Positions 1 to 21,014 of a stretch of 21,649 nucleotides of DNA are shown here, piece after piece. The stretch is from Amphimedon queenslandica (lineage: Eukaryota; Porifera; Demospongiae; Haplosclerida; Niphatidae). The translations under genes and the position numbers were made by a program. How positions within the stretch are numbered: the first letter of the stretch is position 1; every line of letters begins with the position of its first letter. The notes under the pieces were generated by a model. That model saw only the letters and a program-made list of their open reading frames with translations. It did not search any database and was not told the origin of the DNA. The DNA lies in the NCBI RefSeq assembly GCF_000090795.2, contig NW_003546354.1, positions 95,765 through 117,413 of the forward strand, given 5' to 3'.

Positions 1-6795
<6,795 letters not shown>

Positions 6796-7262
6796 AAGAT
6801 GGAGACATACAGTACTCCTCACTGATTGTTATCCTAATTAACATTTATACAAACAAAGAATTAACTTATATAGCTTGTTTTGCCTTTCAATTTTTCTTTC
6901 TCTTTCATGCGTTCCCATTAATGTCTCTCTCTCTCTCTCTCTCTCTAGTTGACTATTATGTGTGTGCTGCTATTGCACAAAAAAAGGCATTCATTCATTC
7001 CTTGTTTTCAAACCCATTAATTCTTTAATTTTTTCGTATTTTTATATTTTGTTATTTCTTGTATATGCAAGTGTGTGATAAATATTATAATAATTATTAT
7101 CATTGTGTTGTTGATGACAGTGCAAAATTTATTATTTAGTTATAATTATAATCTGATTAAAACAACTCTAAAGTGGAAGCAGCTGACCACTGGAGTCATA
7201 TTGATTTAATTGCCTCATTATAGACATTTATATTGTCATTGTTGACATTGGACTTGTCAGTT

Positions 7263-7268
7263 AATAAA
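7263..7268 (+). terminator. Candidate poly(A) signal for the fusion gene
   Basis: AATAAA in an AT-rich stretch downstream of the TGA at 6793-6795 and just ahead of the probable Csk promoter. Confidence 0.4.
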
Positions 7269-7289
7269 CAATCAGCTTCCGTTCTTTTT

Positions 7290-7470
7290 CCGTATACTTC
7301 CTGCCAATAAAAAATCTCCGGACACTTTCCGTATATCATTATAGTAAAGCTGTAGTGCTGGGCTGTGACTGTAGAAAAGTATTGGAGGAGAAAAGGGCCG
7401 AGAGAAAAGGCGTGGGATTGTTATAGAAGACAACAAAGAGAGGAGAGCCGGGTAGTCACTGGTACTAGCT
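7290..7470 (+). promoter_or_regulatory. Probable Csk promoter and 5' UTR region
   Basis: Less AT-rich than its surroundings, with CCAAT at 7304-7308, repeated TTCCG elements and a purine-rich stretch (7380-7450). It lies after the upstream poly(A) signal and before the probable UTR intron. The transcription start cannot be read from sequence alone. Confidence 0.3.
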
Positions 7471-7919
7471 GAGACAGAGGATTTCAAGCAGACTCTCCTT
7501 CACTAAAGTAGGTAAACGAATCCTTAGGTAGCGCCAGCCACCAGTCCTGCAATGAGACGTATTAGTCCATACCAAAACTGTTCTCTGTATCTTTAATCTA
7601 TGTATGTCATACTCGTGGGTGTAGCTGAGTTGCTCTATATGTATATACATGTACATGTATGTTCCGGCACTGTACATGTAGGGTCTTCACTGGTGGGTGT
7701 GGCTCAGTTTGTTTGTGTGTTCGTTTACTATATATGGTCGTGTTATTGATTTTATTTGTTTTTTAGAGTGTGTGTGCGTGCGTTCGTCTTGCTCTTGTTT
7801 TGTCATTCATGTCTTGGTTGTTTTGTTTTTATCTCTTTCTTATATCTATAGTCCACCCTCTTTTGTAATTTACCAAATGAAACTTCTCTCCCTCTCGCTC
7901 TCTTCGTTAGGTTTTTAAA

Positions 7920-12240
<4,321 letters not shown>

Positions 12241-12947
12241 CACCAAACGAAATAATAGATGAGCTCGTGCAACTCTGTCATGTGCGGAATTATACTTGTT
12301 TAGATTCTTATTATTATTATTGTTGTTATTTTATTGTTGTGTTATTTTATTATTATCGATATGTTTTTTTTCTCCATGAATAGATGTCCTCTTTTTTCTC
12401 TTTCTTTCTTTAAATGTGTCTCAATCTTTTTTTTTCTATTTTTGTTTGTGTGTGTGTGTTTGTATTTTTTGAATTTGTGCACTGTATTTTACACTATTAA
12501 ACCTCTCTCTGTCACGACATGTAATATAAACTCCAGCACCAAGCTACAAGAATGTTTATTGAAGTCATGGTGACCCGGAATCCTTCGAAGACGTTTTCAA
12601 AATCTGTCTTAATGTGATTGACTGATTGATTTCTGTTGCTACACAGCCAAGAATTTTAATTTGAATCATGACTGATATCAATCATGAATCATGATCAGCC
12701 TGATGCATTCCTGTATCATGGATTTAGGGCAGCCTGCAAAGCAATGAGTCTAGTATGATACAATCATGATACAACCATGTGGAGTACAGCCCTGGTTCAG
12801 CCAGAGCAACACTTTACAGACATAATTCAACATTGATGCCAGCCAGGACTGTATCAAAATAGAGACATTAGGCTTGAATAGTAGTGGCCTTGGCACGTGA
12901 TCATAATTAATTAAAATTAATAATTCCAAAAACCAGCCCCACCCAAA
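12241..12947. other. Intergenic region between Csk and the first DUF2961 gene
   Basis: It begins with the Csk 3' UTR, including ATT-rich simple sequence and a possible ATTAAA poly(A) signal at 12496-12501. From about 12650 to 12790 there are many ATCATGAT-type palindromic words, which recur in looser form near 21515-21649. The last 20 nt before 12948 match the 5' leader of the second DUF2961 gene. No coding sequence is seen. Confidence 0.6.
12496..12501 (+). terminator. Candidate poly(A) signal for Csk
   Basis: ATTAAA about 255 nt after the Csk stop, with GT-rich sequence just upstream. Other AT-rich sites are possible. Confidence 0.3.
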
Positions 12948-13989
12948 ATGGAGTTTCACCTTTTACTACTGCTTCTTCTTGTTGGAGGAGTTTTCTCTGC
13001 AGTTCCAGTCACTCCTGATATGAAAACCTTCTCTTCTGCAATCAAAGGAGGCAGTCTACCCGCCAATACTGAAAAAACACTGTATGAACACAGCACTGGC
13101 CAGGCAGGAGTCATTACAGAACAATGGTTTACAGGTGAACACTAAATACTGAGACCAGTATTTATTACTAACTGTTGTTATAGGTGGTGGTGCAATGAAC
13201 GAAGATACTAGAATAAGGATATACATTGATGGGGAGACTACAGCAAGCATTGATTTTATGCTGTTACTAGCTCACGGGATTGGAGGCACAGAAGCCACTG
13301 AAAAGGGTAACATTCCATGGGGTACTAAGAGAATAGCCCATGCTGCTGATGGTGGTATATACAATACCTACCGGATACCTTTTGCTAATTCTTTTAAAGT
13401 TACTGCAACTCATCCCAACGGTGGGGCATTCTGGTATATTATACGTGGAGTTGAGAACTATCCTCTTATCCTTGGGGATCTGCTTCTACCAAAAACAACG
13501 AAACTCAAACTCTACAAAAATGTCGGCATAGTCCTGAAGCCCTTGGATTTCATAGCTCTTGTTGACGTTAATTCCACTGCAGGTGCTGTGTTTCAAGTGA
13601 CCCTGTCAGCAGACAGCCCTGATTTTAACTACCTTCAGGCCTGTATGAGGGTAGCCATTGATGACTCCAACTCTACAATGTTCCTTTCCTCTGGCACTGA
13701 AGATTTCTTTCTCTCTGCTTACTATTTTGATGGAGGTTTGTATCACCTTGATAACTCAGGCCTCACTCTCAAAGAAGGAAGAGGTCAAATGTCTGCTTAC
13801 AAGTTCTTTGAGAATGATCCTTTGCTATTCAGTAAATCTATCAAGCTATCCTGGCGTTGTGGTGAAAGCAGTGATTGCCCTAGTGACTTCCCTCCTCCAA
13901 CCAGCAGGTCTGAGAGGCTCAAGGACCCACCACCGCCTAATAACACTACAGTCACTACCTATGCATGGGTCTATGAGTGGGCTATGTGA
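12948..13989 (+). CDS. Secreted DUF2961 (GH172-like) protein, copy 1
   Basis: Two exons, 12948-13134 and 13184-13989, with a 49-nt phase-1 intron; 330 aa. The start MEFHLLLLLLLVGGVFSA is a typical signal peptide, cut near A18 before VPVTPD. After it come IRIYIDGE (about 75-82), DPLLF and the family hallmark SGTEDFFLSAYYF. DUF2961 is a double jelly-roll family; GH172 members act on fructofuranosides and arabinofuranosides, and the Glu of SGTED is a likely catalytic residue (family knowledge). The product is expected to be extracellular or lysosomal, with several N-glycosylation sequons (for example NST, NNTT). The substrate is unknown. The family is mostly microbial, so the presence of an intron and a signal peptide shows a domesticated animal gene, perhaps of ancient transfer. 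Copy 2 follows 1660 bp downstream, same strand. Confidence 0.8.
13135..13183 (+). other. 49-nt intron with a TACTAAC branch point
   Basis: GTGAAC donor, TATAG acceptor and a perfect TACTAAC at 13166-13172, the branch A being 12 nt from the exon. The same length and motif occur in copy 2 (14795-14843). Confidence 0.8.
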
Positions 13990-14607
13990 TTGTATTCATT
14001 GCTATGCTGTTTGTTTATTATCATGCTGAAGCTATTTTTAGCACTATTTTCAATCCAAATAATGTTTAGGTAAAAAATTTATCTTATCACAAAATTATAA
14101 AAGACACCGTGGTGTCCAAAAATATTACATGGGTGGGTTCCAGAACAATGGAGACTCACCTACCACAACTTGAGTCACAATTAGGAACATAAGTACAACC
14201 ATTTTATCCTTCACCTTAGACAATCATCAAAGTGTGGAGCTGGTACTACCTTATGATATATCAGTGCTCAATAGCAGCTACTCTCAGCATCATAATAAAG
14301 GTATTAAAATTCAATCCAGTGCTGCTATGCTATATCAGTGGTGGTATTGAGTTAAAATGGTAATAGCTCTAATTTGTATCACTGAAATGCATAAAGGAAC
14401 CAGCCACAACCAATTAGGCAATTATGTCTACTATGCTCTCACTCCAGGAGTCAATAGCATTGCCAGTATAAGTAATAAGTGTGGAATATCAATCATAGAT
14501 ATTCTTTTTACTCTAATATCTATGCTATCTCTTGATGCTATATAGATCTATACACTTATGCTGGGAGGTACGCCCCCGGGTCGTAATTAAAACCAGCTCC
14601 ACCCAAA
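13990..14607. other. Spacer between the two DUF2961 genes
   Basis: It holds a poly(A) signal AATAAA at 14294-14299 and a perfect 9-bp hairpin at 14495-14523 (ATAGATATT/AATATCTAT). Just before 14608 is a 19-bp leader also found before copy 1. Beyond that leader the spacer does not resemble the sequence upstream of copy 1. No gene is seen. Confidence 0.6.
14589..14607 (+). promoter_or_regulatory. Conserved 5' leader of the DUF2961 genes
   Basis: AAACCAGCTCCACCCAAA directly before the ATG matches 12929-12947 (AAACCAGCCCCACCCAAA) at all but one position. Sequence further upstream differs, so this marks either a conserved leader or the edge of the duplication. AAAATGG is a good start context. Confidence 0.5.
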
Positions 14608-15658
14608 ATGGAGTTTCACCTCTTGCTGCTGTTTCTTCTTGTTGGAGGAGTTTTCTCTGCAATTCCAGTTACTCCGGATATGAAGTCCTTCTCTTCTGCA
14701 ATCAAAGGAGGTCATCTACCTGCTAACACTGAGAAAACACTGTATGAACACAGCACTGGCCAGGCAGGAGTCATTACAGAACAATGGTTTACAGGTAGAT
14801 ATACGATACAGTGACCAGTATCTATTACTAACTGTCGTTATAGGTAGAGGTGTAATGAACGAGGACGCTAGAATAAGGATATACGTTGATGGAGAGACTA
14901 CAGCCAGCATTGATTTTATGCTGTTACTAGCTCACGGGATTGGAGGCACAGAATCCATTGAAGTGGGTAACATCCCATGGGGTACTAAAAGAATAGCTCA
15001 TGCTGCTGATGGTGGTATATACAATACCTACCGGATACCTTTTGCTAATTCTTTTAAAGTTACTGCAACTCATCCCAATGGTGGTACCTTCTGGTATATT
15101 ATACGTGGAGTTGAGAACTATCCTCTTATCCTTGGGGATCTGCTTCTACCAAAAACAACGAAACTGAAACTCTATAAAAATGTTGGCATAATCCTGAAGC
15201 CCTTAGATTTCATAACTCTTGCTGATGTTAATGCCACTGCAGGTGCTCTATTTCAAGTGACCCTCTCAGCAAACAGCACTGATTTTCACTATGTTGAGGC
15301 ATGCATGAGGGCAATCATTGATGACTCCAACTCTACAATGTTCCTTTCCTCTGGTACTGAAGATTTCTTTCTCTCTGCATACTCTTTTAACAGAGGCTTG
15401 TATCACCATGATAATGCAGGTTGCACTCTTAGACAAGGAAAAGCTCAAATTTCCGCTTACAAGTTCTTTGAGAATGATCCTTTGCTGTTCAGTAAATCCC
15501 TCAAGATATCCTATCGTTGTGGTGAGACCAGAGATGGACAATTAGGCTGCCCTAGTGACTTCCCTCCTCCAACCAGCAGGCCTGATAGGCTGGAGGCACC
15601 ACTGCTTGCTAACACTACAGTCACTACCTACACATGGGTCTATGAGTGGGCTATGTGA
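14608..15658 (+). CDS. Secreted DUF2961 (GH172-like) protein, copy 2
   Basis: Two exons, 14608-14794 and 14844-15658, with a 49-nt phase-1 intron at the same place as copy 1; 333 aa. Signal peptide MEFHLLLLFLLVGGVFSA, then IPVTPDMKSF. Same landmarks as copy 1: IRIYVDGE, IPWGTKRIAHAADGG, SGTEDFFLSAYSF and the C-terminal YTWVYEWAM. Most differences from copy 1 are single substitutions; it has three extra residues (GQL) after the GETRD segment, and the loop after SGTED differs most (FNRGLYHHDN versus FDGGLYHLDN). The high nucleotide identity, including the intron end, marks a recent tandem duplication or gene conversion. Both frames are intact, so both are probably functional. Role: as for copy 1, substrate unknown. 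Confidence 0.8.
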
Positions 15659-16084
15659 TTGTATTCATATTTGCTATTTGTTTCATTCATTGTTTCATTT
15701 ATTGCTATGCTGTCCCACCCTTTCTTGCTGAATACAGTTTGATATTATAAACTAGCCTTTTGATACAGGGCTAAAATGGAGAACTTTCACCTCAAAATAG
15801 GCAACAATTTTTACTTTTTAAAATCATTTATTTTATTCTATTTTATTTTATCTTGTTTATTCTTATTATTTTATTTATTTTTATTTTTTATTAATTTTTT
15901 GTTTTTTTTTCAATTTTACGCAATTCAATTTTAAAAATACCATTGTAAAGAAAAAGCTAACAAAATTACAATAATATTACTATTTATAATAATAGTAGAA
16001 AAAGCAAAAAATAATAAAGTCTAAATTGTGCTTAACAATAATATTATATTATAAAAGTACTTGTGTAATGGGGAACAGTCAGTG
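15659..16084. other. Convergent 3' ends of the DUF2961 copy 2 and CAP-Gly-kinase genes
   Basis: Extremely AT-rich, with a T-rich stretch at 15800-15915. A plus-strand AATAAA lies at 16013-16018. For the minus-strand gene several AATAAA signals (TTTATT on plus) lie at 15856-15885. The genes meet tail to tail here and their 3' UTRs may overlap. No coding sequence is seen. Confidence 0.6.
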
Positions 16085-18019
16085 CTACTTATTAGCAATG
16101 AAATGATCCAATTTGATGATTATTTCAGACATTGTCGGTCGTTTGTCTGGTTCTTCATCGATACACGAAACTATGAGCTCATGCAGCTGAGGTGAGCTGG
16201 CTTTGACCTGCTTTAACAAAGCCTCAAATATTTCCTCATCTGGAAAACGACATGTCAGCACTTCACACAAGAGAACACCATAACTATGTGAATCCATCTT
16301 TGTTGTTTGCCTTCTCTTTTTTCTATGAATTGTTGCGATACTTTCTGGAGCACTATAAACAGCTGCTCCTGGTGCTGCAGTGACTGCTGCATGAGCAAAT
16401 TTAGCCGACCCAAAGTCAGATATCTTAGTCTTCCATTTCTTGTCTCCCTTTGATTCCAGTAGTACATTAGCACTGCTGACATCACGATGAATAATAGGAT
16501 CAGGGAGACAGTGTAGGTAGTTTAAACCAACAGCTACATCACGCATTATAGATAGAATCACTGGTCTACAGTGACGATTAGTAGTAAACTCCTTCCTCTC
16601 ATATGCACTGCGTAATGAGGTATCCATTACTTCAGTGATAATCATAGGATTACCTGATGGATGGTCTAACACAGCTCCTATAAATTGGAGGAGATTAGGA
16701 TGACGCAATTGAGACATTGTATTTATCTCTCGATGAAGGAGCTCCATATATTCGTCGCTTTTAATCAGCTCATGCATCTGTTTCACAGCAACACTCTGTC
16801 CCCTAAACTCTCCGATCCAAATTACACCCCAGCCTCCTCTGCCCAGCTCTTTCTTTGACAGAGTTACATCAGTGCAACTGACTTTCCAATTATTTTCTAA
16901 TTTTTGCAGTGTGCTTTGTAATTTAGCCACTTCATTTTGTTTTGCTGCTAGTTCTTCTTGTGTTTGAACTAATCTTTGATTAATTTGTTTTAACCTATTC
17001 TCAATTTCTTCCTGTGACTTTTGGTGTCGAGTGACTTCCTGCTGATGAGCAATTTTGAGGTTATTGTGAGATGTTTGAAGCTCTTCATGAGAAGTTGTTA
17101 GTGTTGCATTTGACTTATGAAGCTCCTGATGTTCCATTTTGAGGCTATTGTGTGACTTTTGAAGCTCCTGATGTTTCATTTTGAGGCTATCGTGTGATTT
17201 TTGAAGCTCCTGATGTTTCATTTTGAGGCTATCGTGTGACTTTTGAAGCTCCTGACGTTCCAGTGTGAGGCTATTGTGTAACTTTTGAAGCTCGTGATAT
17301 TCCTTTTTGAGGCTATTGTGTAACTTATGATGTTCCATTTTGAGGCTATTGTGTGACTTTTGAAGCTCTTGATAATTTCTTGAGAGGTTGTCATGTGAAT
17401 TTTGAAGCTCCTGATGATCAGCTGTCATGGTATCATGTGACTTCAAAAGCTTCTGATGATTTGTTGTTAGGGTGTCATGTGACATTTGGAGCTGCTGATG
17501 TTCTTTTGTGAGGCTATTGTGTGAATCTTGAAGAGAACGAAGACAAGATGTTAAATCTTCATTCAATTCCTTCATTTTAATTATATTCTGTTTATAAACT
17601 TTTTGTAATTGACTTTCTCTTTGTCTAAAGTTGCTCCTTCTTTCCTCCAGATTATCAAACAGCTCTTCACAGTGTCGGATCATGTGATCAAAGTTGGTGT
17701 TATACCATGCTAAATCAGCATGCATCTGTTGTTGAATGGATATGATACCTTCAAACGAGCTCAGTGGTTTTTTACTAATGGTATCTTGTAGACATTGAGG
17801 CCTCTCTTGTTGCAGCTTGTATAAACTCTCCTTAGTAAAATCAGTTTCAAATTCATCATAAGATTCATCTAAGTTTAATACTATTTGGTTATTCATATCG
17901 GCTTTTGTGTCTTGTGTGGCTTCCTTTTCATATTCACTGTTAGGGATAGGTGATTCATCTGTAGCCTCAGTGATACTGTTATCTTTAGCATATATTGGCA
18001 AGAGGTGCTCATCCTTTGG
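16085..18019 (-). other. Terminal exon encoding coiled coil and TKL-type kinase
   Basis: A 1935-nt exon. After an acidic, non-repetitive N-terminal part it encodes about 12 tandem 14-residue units of the type SHDSLKMKHQELQK, a two-heptad coiled-coil period. A Gln/Glu-rich coil leads to the kinase. The kinase has all main catalytic motifs: Gly loop GRGGWG (near 16840), VAVK lysine (near 16785), HRD aspartate (near 16490), DFG (near 16410) and APE-like SAPES. HRDVSSAN and IGEFRGQSVAVK favour the tyrosine-kinase-like Ser/Thr group over true tyrosine kinases, which have HRDLAARN. The stop is TAG at 16085-16087. Confidence 0.8.
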
Positions 18020-20776
18020 CTATAGTAAGAGAGGGGTGAAATAAATGATAAACTTTCTTCAAATTCCTAAAATTGACTCAGTTTTACCTTTTAGTAAAAA
18101 TAAAGCCAAACTTTTTAATTTTTGGGCAAACATTAGATCATTTGAACTTAATGAGATTAATTTTGGCCCAAATTTTATCGAAAATTTCAAGCATTTATGC
18201 TTAAAAACATTTGAATTGATTCTGATCACAAATTCCCATAAAACCTATGTTGACTTACATAATCCTCCTCCATCATGCTGGATTTGTGTATCTCATTACC
18301 ATCTGCAGTGAGTATTGACTGAAAGTCAAGTGGTGCATCACTCTGAGTCTGATCAGTGAAAAACAAAAGTGGATAAATAAATAATGCATGCATGAATTTT
18401 TTACCATATCCACATATCTTGTGTCTTGTTTCAGAATATTTAATGGACAGAAGTAACCTTTACCATAAGGACATGTAAAGAATCTTCTTCCACCCCATGT
18501 ACCATCAGTACAGCCTTGCAATGGCCTCTCCTATATTAATAATGCATTACATTAATACGTGTCACATAATGACTTACCAATTCCACTCCAGCTATTGTTC
18601 CAGGGTAGTCGGGTAGTGTCCCTATCCACTTTACCATACCATACAATGGATCACCTTTTTGTGTATCAATATACACCATTGACCCAATATTGAACTGGAA
18701 ATGCAGAGGATTAGGAGGAGGAACAGCAGGTTGATCACCAGGATCAGGAAGAGGACCACTGGGAGGATCAGGTGAATAATGGCCAGAGCCATGATGATCA
18801 TCATAACAAGCAGGATCACAAGGATCCCAATCTTGATATTGATGGTTATCATAATGCCCATGATCTTGATGACCAGGATCATTACAAGGTGAATGATTAC
18901 GTGTATTATCATTAGATGGAAGACTTGCTGTTTCTCTTTCTCCTCCTTCATTGTGGAGATGTTGAGCTCTTGATGACTGTTGGGGTTGATGTGGTTGTTG
19001 GAGCCTAATACTTTCACCCATTACAGATAGGTTAGGTCGTTGTTGCTGGTCATTGTCTCCTCCTCTTCTTTCATTATTATCCTGTTCAGACAAAACATAA
19101 GGTTTTACATGTGCATAATTGACATAGTCTTCTACAATATTCTCTTCAATCCCTCCTTCAATCACCTGAAAATCTTTTTGCCCATGCTGTTGTTCATTAA
19201 TCCTTCGTTGCTGTTGTTTTGATGTTGTTTCAAGAGCTTTTTCTTCTTCTTCAATTCGTTCTTTACTAACTATTTCAGGCCCAGCAAACCTCATTGGTTT
19301 GATTGTAATTGTTAATTCATTAAGTCCTTCTCTTCCTCCTTGTATTATTCTTGTTCCTCCTCCTACTGCAAACATTTCTTCTTCAATTTTTGGATCACCA
19401 GTGACATGAACCTTCCCATCATCCTTTCCTTGCTTGGCAGCAACAAAGCCTTCCTGTAGTTGTTGATATTCTACTACTGTCATACCATGCTCTGCAGCTA
19501 ATTTCTTCTCTTTCTCAGTAGCATCATCTTGTTTAAAAACTTCATGACCTTGCTTAAATCTAGCAGCATGATCTCTCTGTTGCTGCATCGTATACTCATC
19601 AACAGTAAGTACTAGTTGTTCAGGAAGGAACACTCGACTGTGAGTAGGTGCTACTTTAAAAAGCTTAGTACCATGAGTACCAGTGATATTAACACCTGCA
19701 TCATCAAAATCTTTCAAAGGATCAATTTTCGTGTCCTATAGAAATATAAAAACATTCATTGATTCATTACTTCCATCACTTACGGTTTCTATTCCAACTA
19801 CTGGAAGTGGATCAATTTTCATGTCTTTGGCAACTCTAATTGGTCCCACCCATCTCACTGTACCAGCAACTACTTCTTCTTTAACTGTCTGTAATATCAC
19901 ACGATCACCTTTTTTGAACCGTGACTTATGGGCTGGTGAACTTATTCCTCCTTCTTCTGCTGTATTACTAACTTCAATGGAGAAAACTGAAAAATCTTTT
20001 ATAAAACCTTTTACTCTATCATAAACACTTTTTGCCGGTTGACCACTGGCAGCACCAGGCTTCGTCTGGCTTCTGGTAGTTGGTCTAGGTTGTTCTATGA
20101 CAGAAGGTTCATATGATCCCTGACTTGATCTAGTACGTGCTGGTGGATCTTGTTTCTTGATTATCTTATCCATAGCAACAAAAACAGCATTCTTTGGTCT
20201 ACAAGTGAAATAAGGTTTACCATTACTGGTACCTTTGCCACGATATGTATGATCCTAAAATTTAATACATTAAAATGTAGCCACAGAACATGTTAAACTC
20301 ACTTGAGCAGCAATTTCAATACCAAAGATTATTCCATCACTATCAGGATGATGACCAATATAATGTATTGTACCATTGACCGATGGAGTTGGCGTGATTT
20401 TGGATGTGACAGACTCTGCTAATTTTAATTTGAAGATGACTTTATCACCAACTACCAGATTAAGCTTCATCTTCTTATTCTCCTCATTTAAGTATTCCTT
20501 TAATCTTACACTAGATGGGCGTACTGCTTGTAGATATTCTATTTCTCCTTCATCTAACGGAACAACATCAACAGGATCAGCATGCAAGACTATCTGAGCA
20601 TCATGATAAAGACGATAATTAAGAGTGACACCTTTGATTCGACATATCTCCTTTTGACACAGTTGGACAACGAACTCTCCTTTAAATACTTTAAACTCCC
20701 AGGGATCTTCTCCTTCTTGCACTGAGCCTGATGGGGAAAATGATCCAGTCTTGTCTTTCAGTAAGATGGAAGCCAT
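16085..20776 (-). CDS. CYLD-like triple CAP-Gly protein fused to a coiled coil and a TKL-type kinase
   Basis: Six minus-strand exons, all phase 0 with GT-AG introns of 47-56 nt except the last (239 nt): 20303-20776, 19784-20254, 18578-19735, 18405-18530, 18259-18348, 16085-18019. Total 1417 aa from MASILLKDK. CAP-Gly 1 (about 106-185: GIIFGIEI, PYFTCRPKNAVFVAMDKI), CAP-Gly 2 (about 271-360, degenerate) and CAP-Gly 3 (about 663-740: GCTDGTWGGRRFFTC) follow the spacing and wording of CYLD. A low-complexity Gln, then His/Asp, then Pro-rich region separates 2 and 3. From about 900 comes a coiled coil of 14-residue repeats, then a kinase (about 1160-1417): GRGGWG, VAVK, HRDVSSANVLL, DFGSAKF, SAPES. 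CAP-Gly domains bind microtubule ends or NEMO-type partners. No USP domain is present. The kinase exon could be a separate gene, since its first in-frame Met is about 42 codons inside the exon, but its frame is open to the acceptor and joins cleanly. Confidence 0.68.
17085..17535. repeat. 42-bp tandem repeat encoding the coiled coil
   Basis: Units of 42 bp (14 residues) lie in tandem inside the kinase exon. Two neighbouring units are identical at protein level (SHDSLKMKHQELQK twice) and nearly so at DNA level. One unit is about three residues short, which would shift the heptad phase. Confidence 0.85.
18020..18258 (-). other. 239-nt intron at the CAP-Gly/kinase fusion junction
   Basis: Donor GTAAGT and acceptor CTATAG on the minus strand. 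It is four to five times longer than the other introns of this gene. Reading into it adds ten residues and then TGA, so retention would give a CAP-Gly-only protein. Confidence 0.65.
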
Positions 20777-21010
20777 CGCTTATTGAGAGGTGTGGTACAT
20801 TCGAATCAGAAGTGGAAACAATAGTTAAAGTCAACATTGATTAAATCAAATCACTGTTAAACAAGCAGACATGTGCAACAGATTTTTAAAAGCTCCTTTA
20901 AAAGAGATTGCATATGAGGAGATAATGCTTTAATAAGATCAAATAATAGAATAACATGTACAGTACACACAAATACACACACACACATACAAATAGATAC
21001 AGATGTTTTT
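20777..21010 (-). other. Intergenic region upstream of the CAP-Gly-kinase gene
   Basis: Only 234 nt separate the previous gene's stop from this start codon in head-to-tail order on the minus strand. It must hold the 3' UTR of one and the promoter or leader of the other. A CA/TG run lies at about 20966-20990. No clear promoter motif is seen. Confidence 0.5.
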
Positions 21011-21014
21011 TTAT
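21009..21014 (-). terminator. Poly(A) signal overlapping a stop codon
   Basis: On the minus strand AATAAA begins inside the last Lys codon and spans the TAA stop (21011-21013). No better signal is seen in the next 200 nt, and a TG-rich stretch follows, as expected downstream of a cleavage site. Confidence 0.45.

Larger units (their letters stand above)
6796..7919 (+). other. Intergenic region: 3' UTR of the fusion gene and 5' region of Csk
   Basis: A poly(A) signal AATAAA lies at 7263-7268, about 470 nt past the fusion gene stop, and the Csk promoter should follow. The sequence after it has a CCAAT box (7304-7308) and three TTCCG/TTCCT-type elements, which could be ETS-like sites. Just before the Csk start is a CT tract and TTAG at 7907-7910, probably the acceptor of a 5' UTR intron. 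The UTR donor could not be fixed. No other coding sequence is seen. Confidence 0.5.

Noticed and set aside
7697-7918. Small plus-strand open frame ahead of Csk
   Set aside because: It ends in the CT tract and acceptor of a probable 5' UTR intron and encodes a compositionally biased hydrophobic string.
13340-14029. Alternate-frame open frames inside the DUF2961 genes (also 15266-15545)
   Set aside because: Out-of-frame shadows; the main frame carries the signal peptide and the conserved SGTED region.
16085-18001. Kinase exon as an independent gene starting at 18001
   Set aside because: The codon there is TTG, not ATG. The frame stays open upstream to a CTATAG acceptor and joins the CAP-Gly exons in phase. 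It is kept as an alternative only from the first internal Met.
18631-19017. Minus-strand Ile/Met/Leu-rich frame overlapping the CAP-Gly gene
   Set aside because: A shifted reading of the His/Asp/Gln-rich low-complexity coding region.
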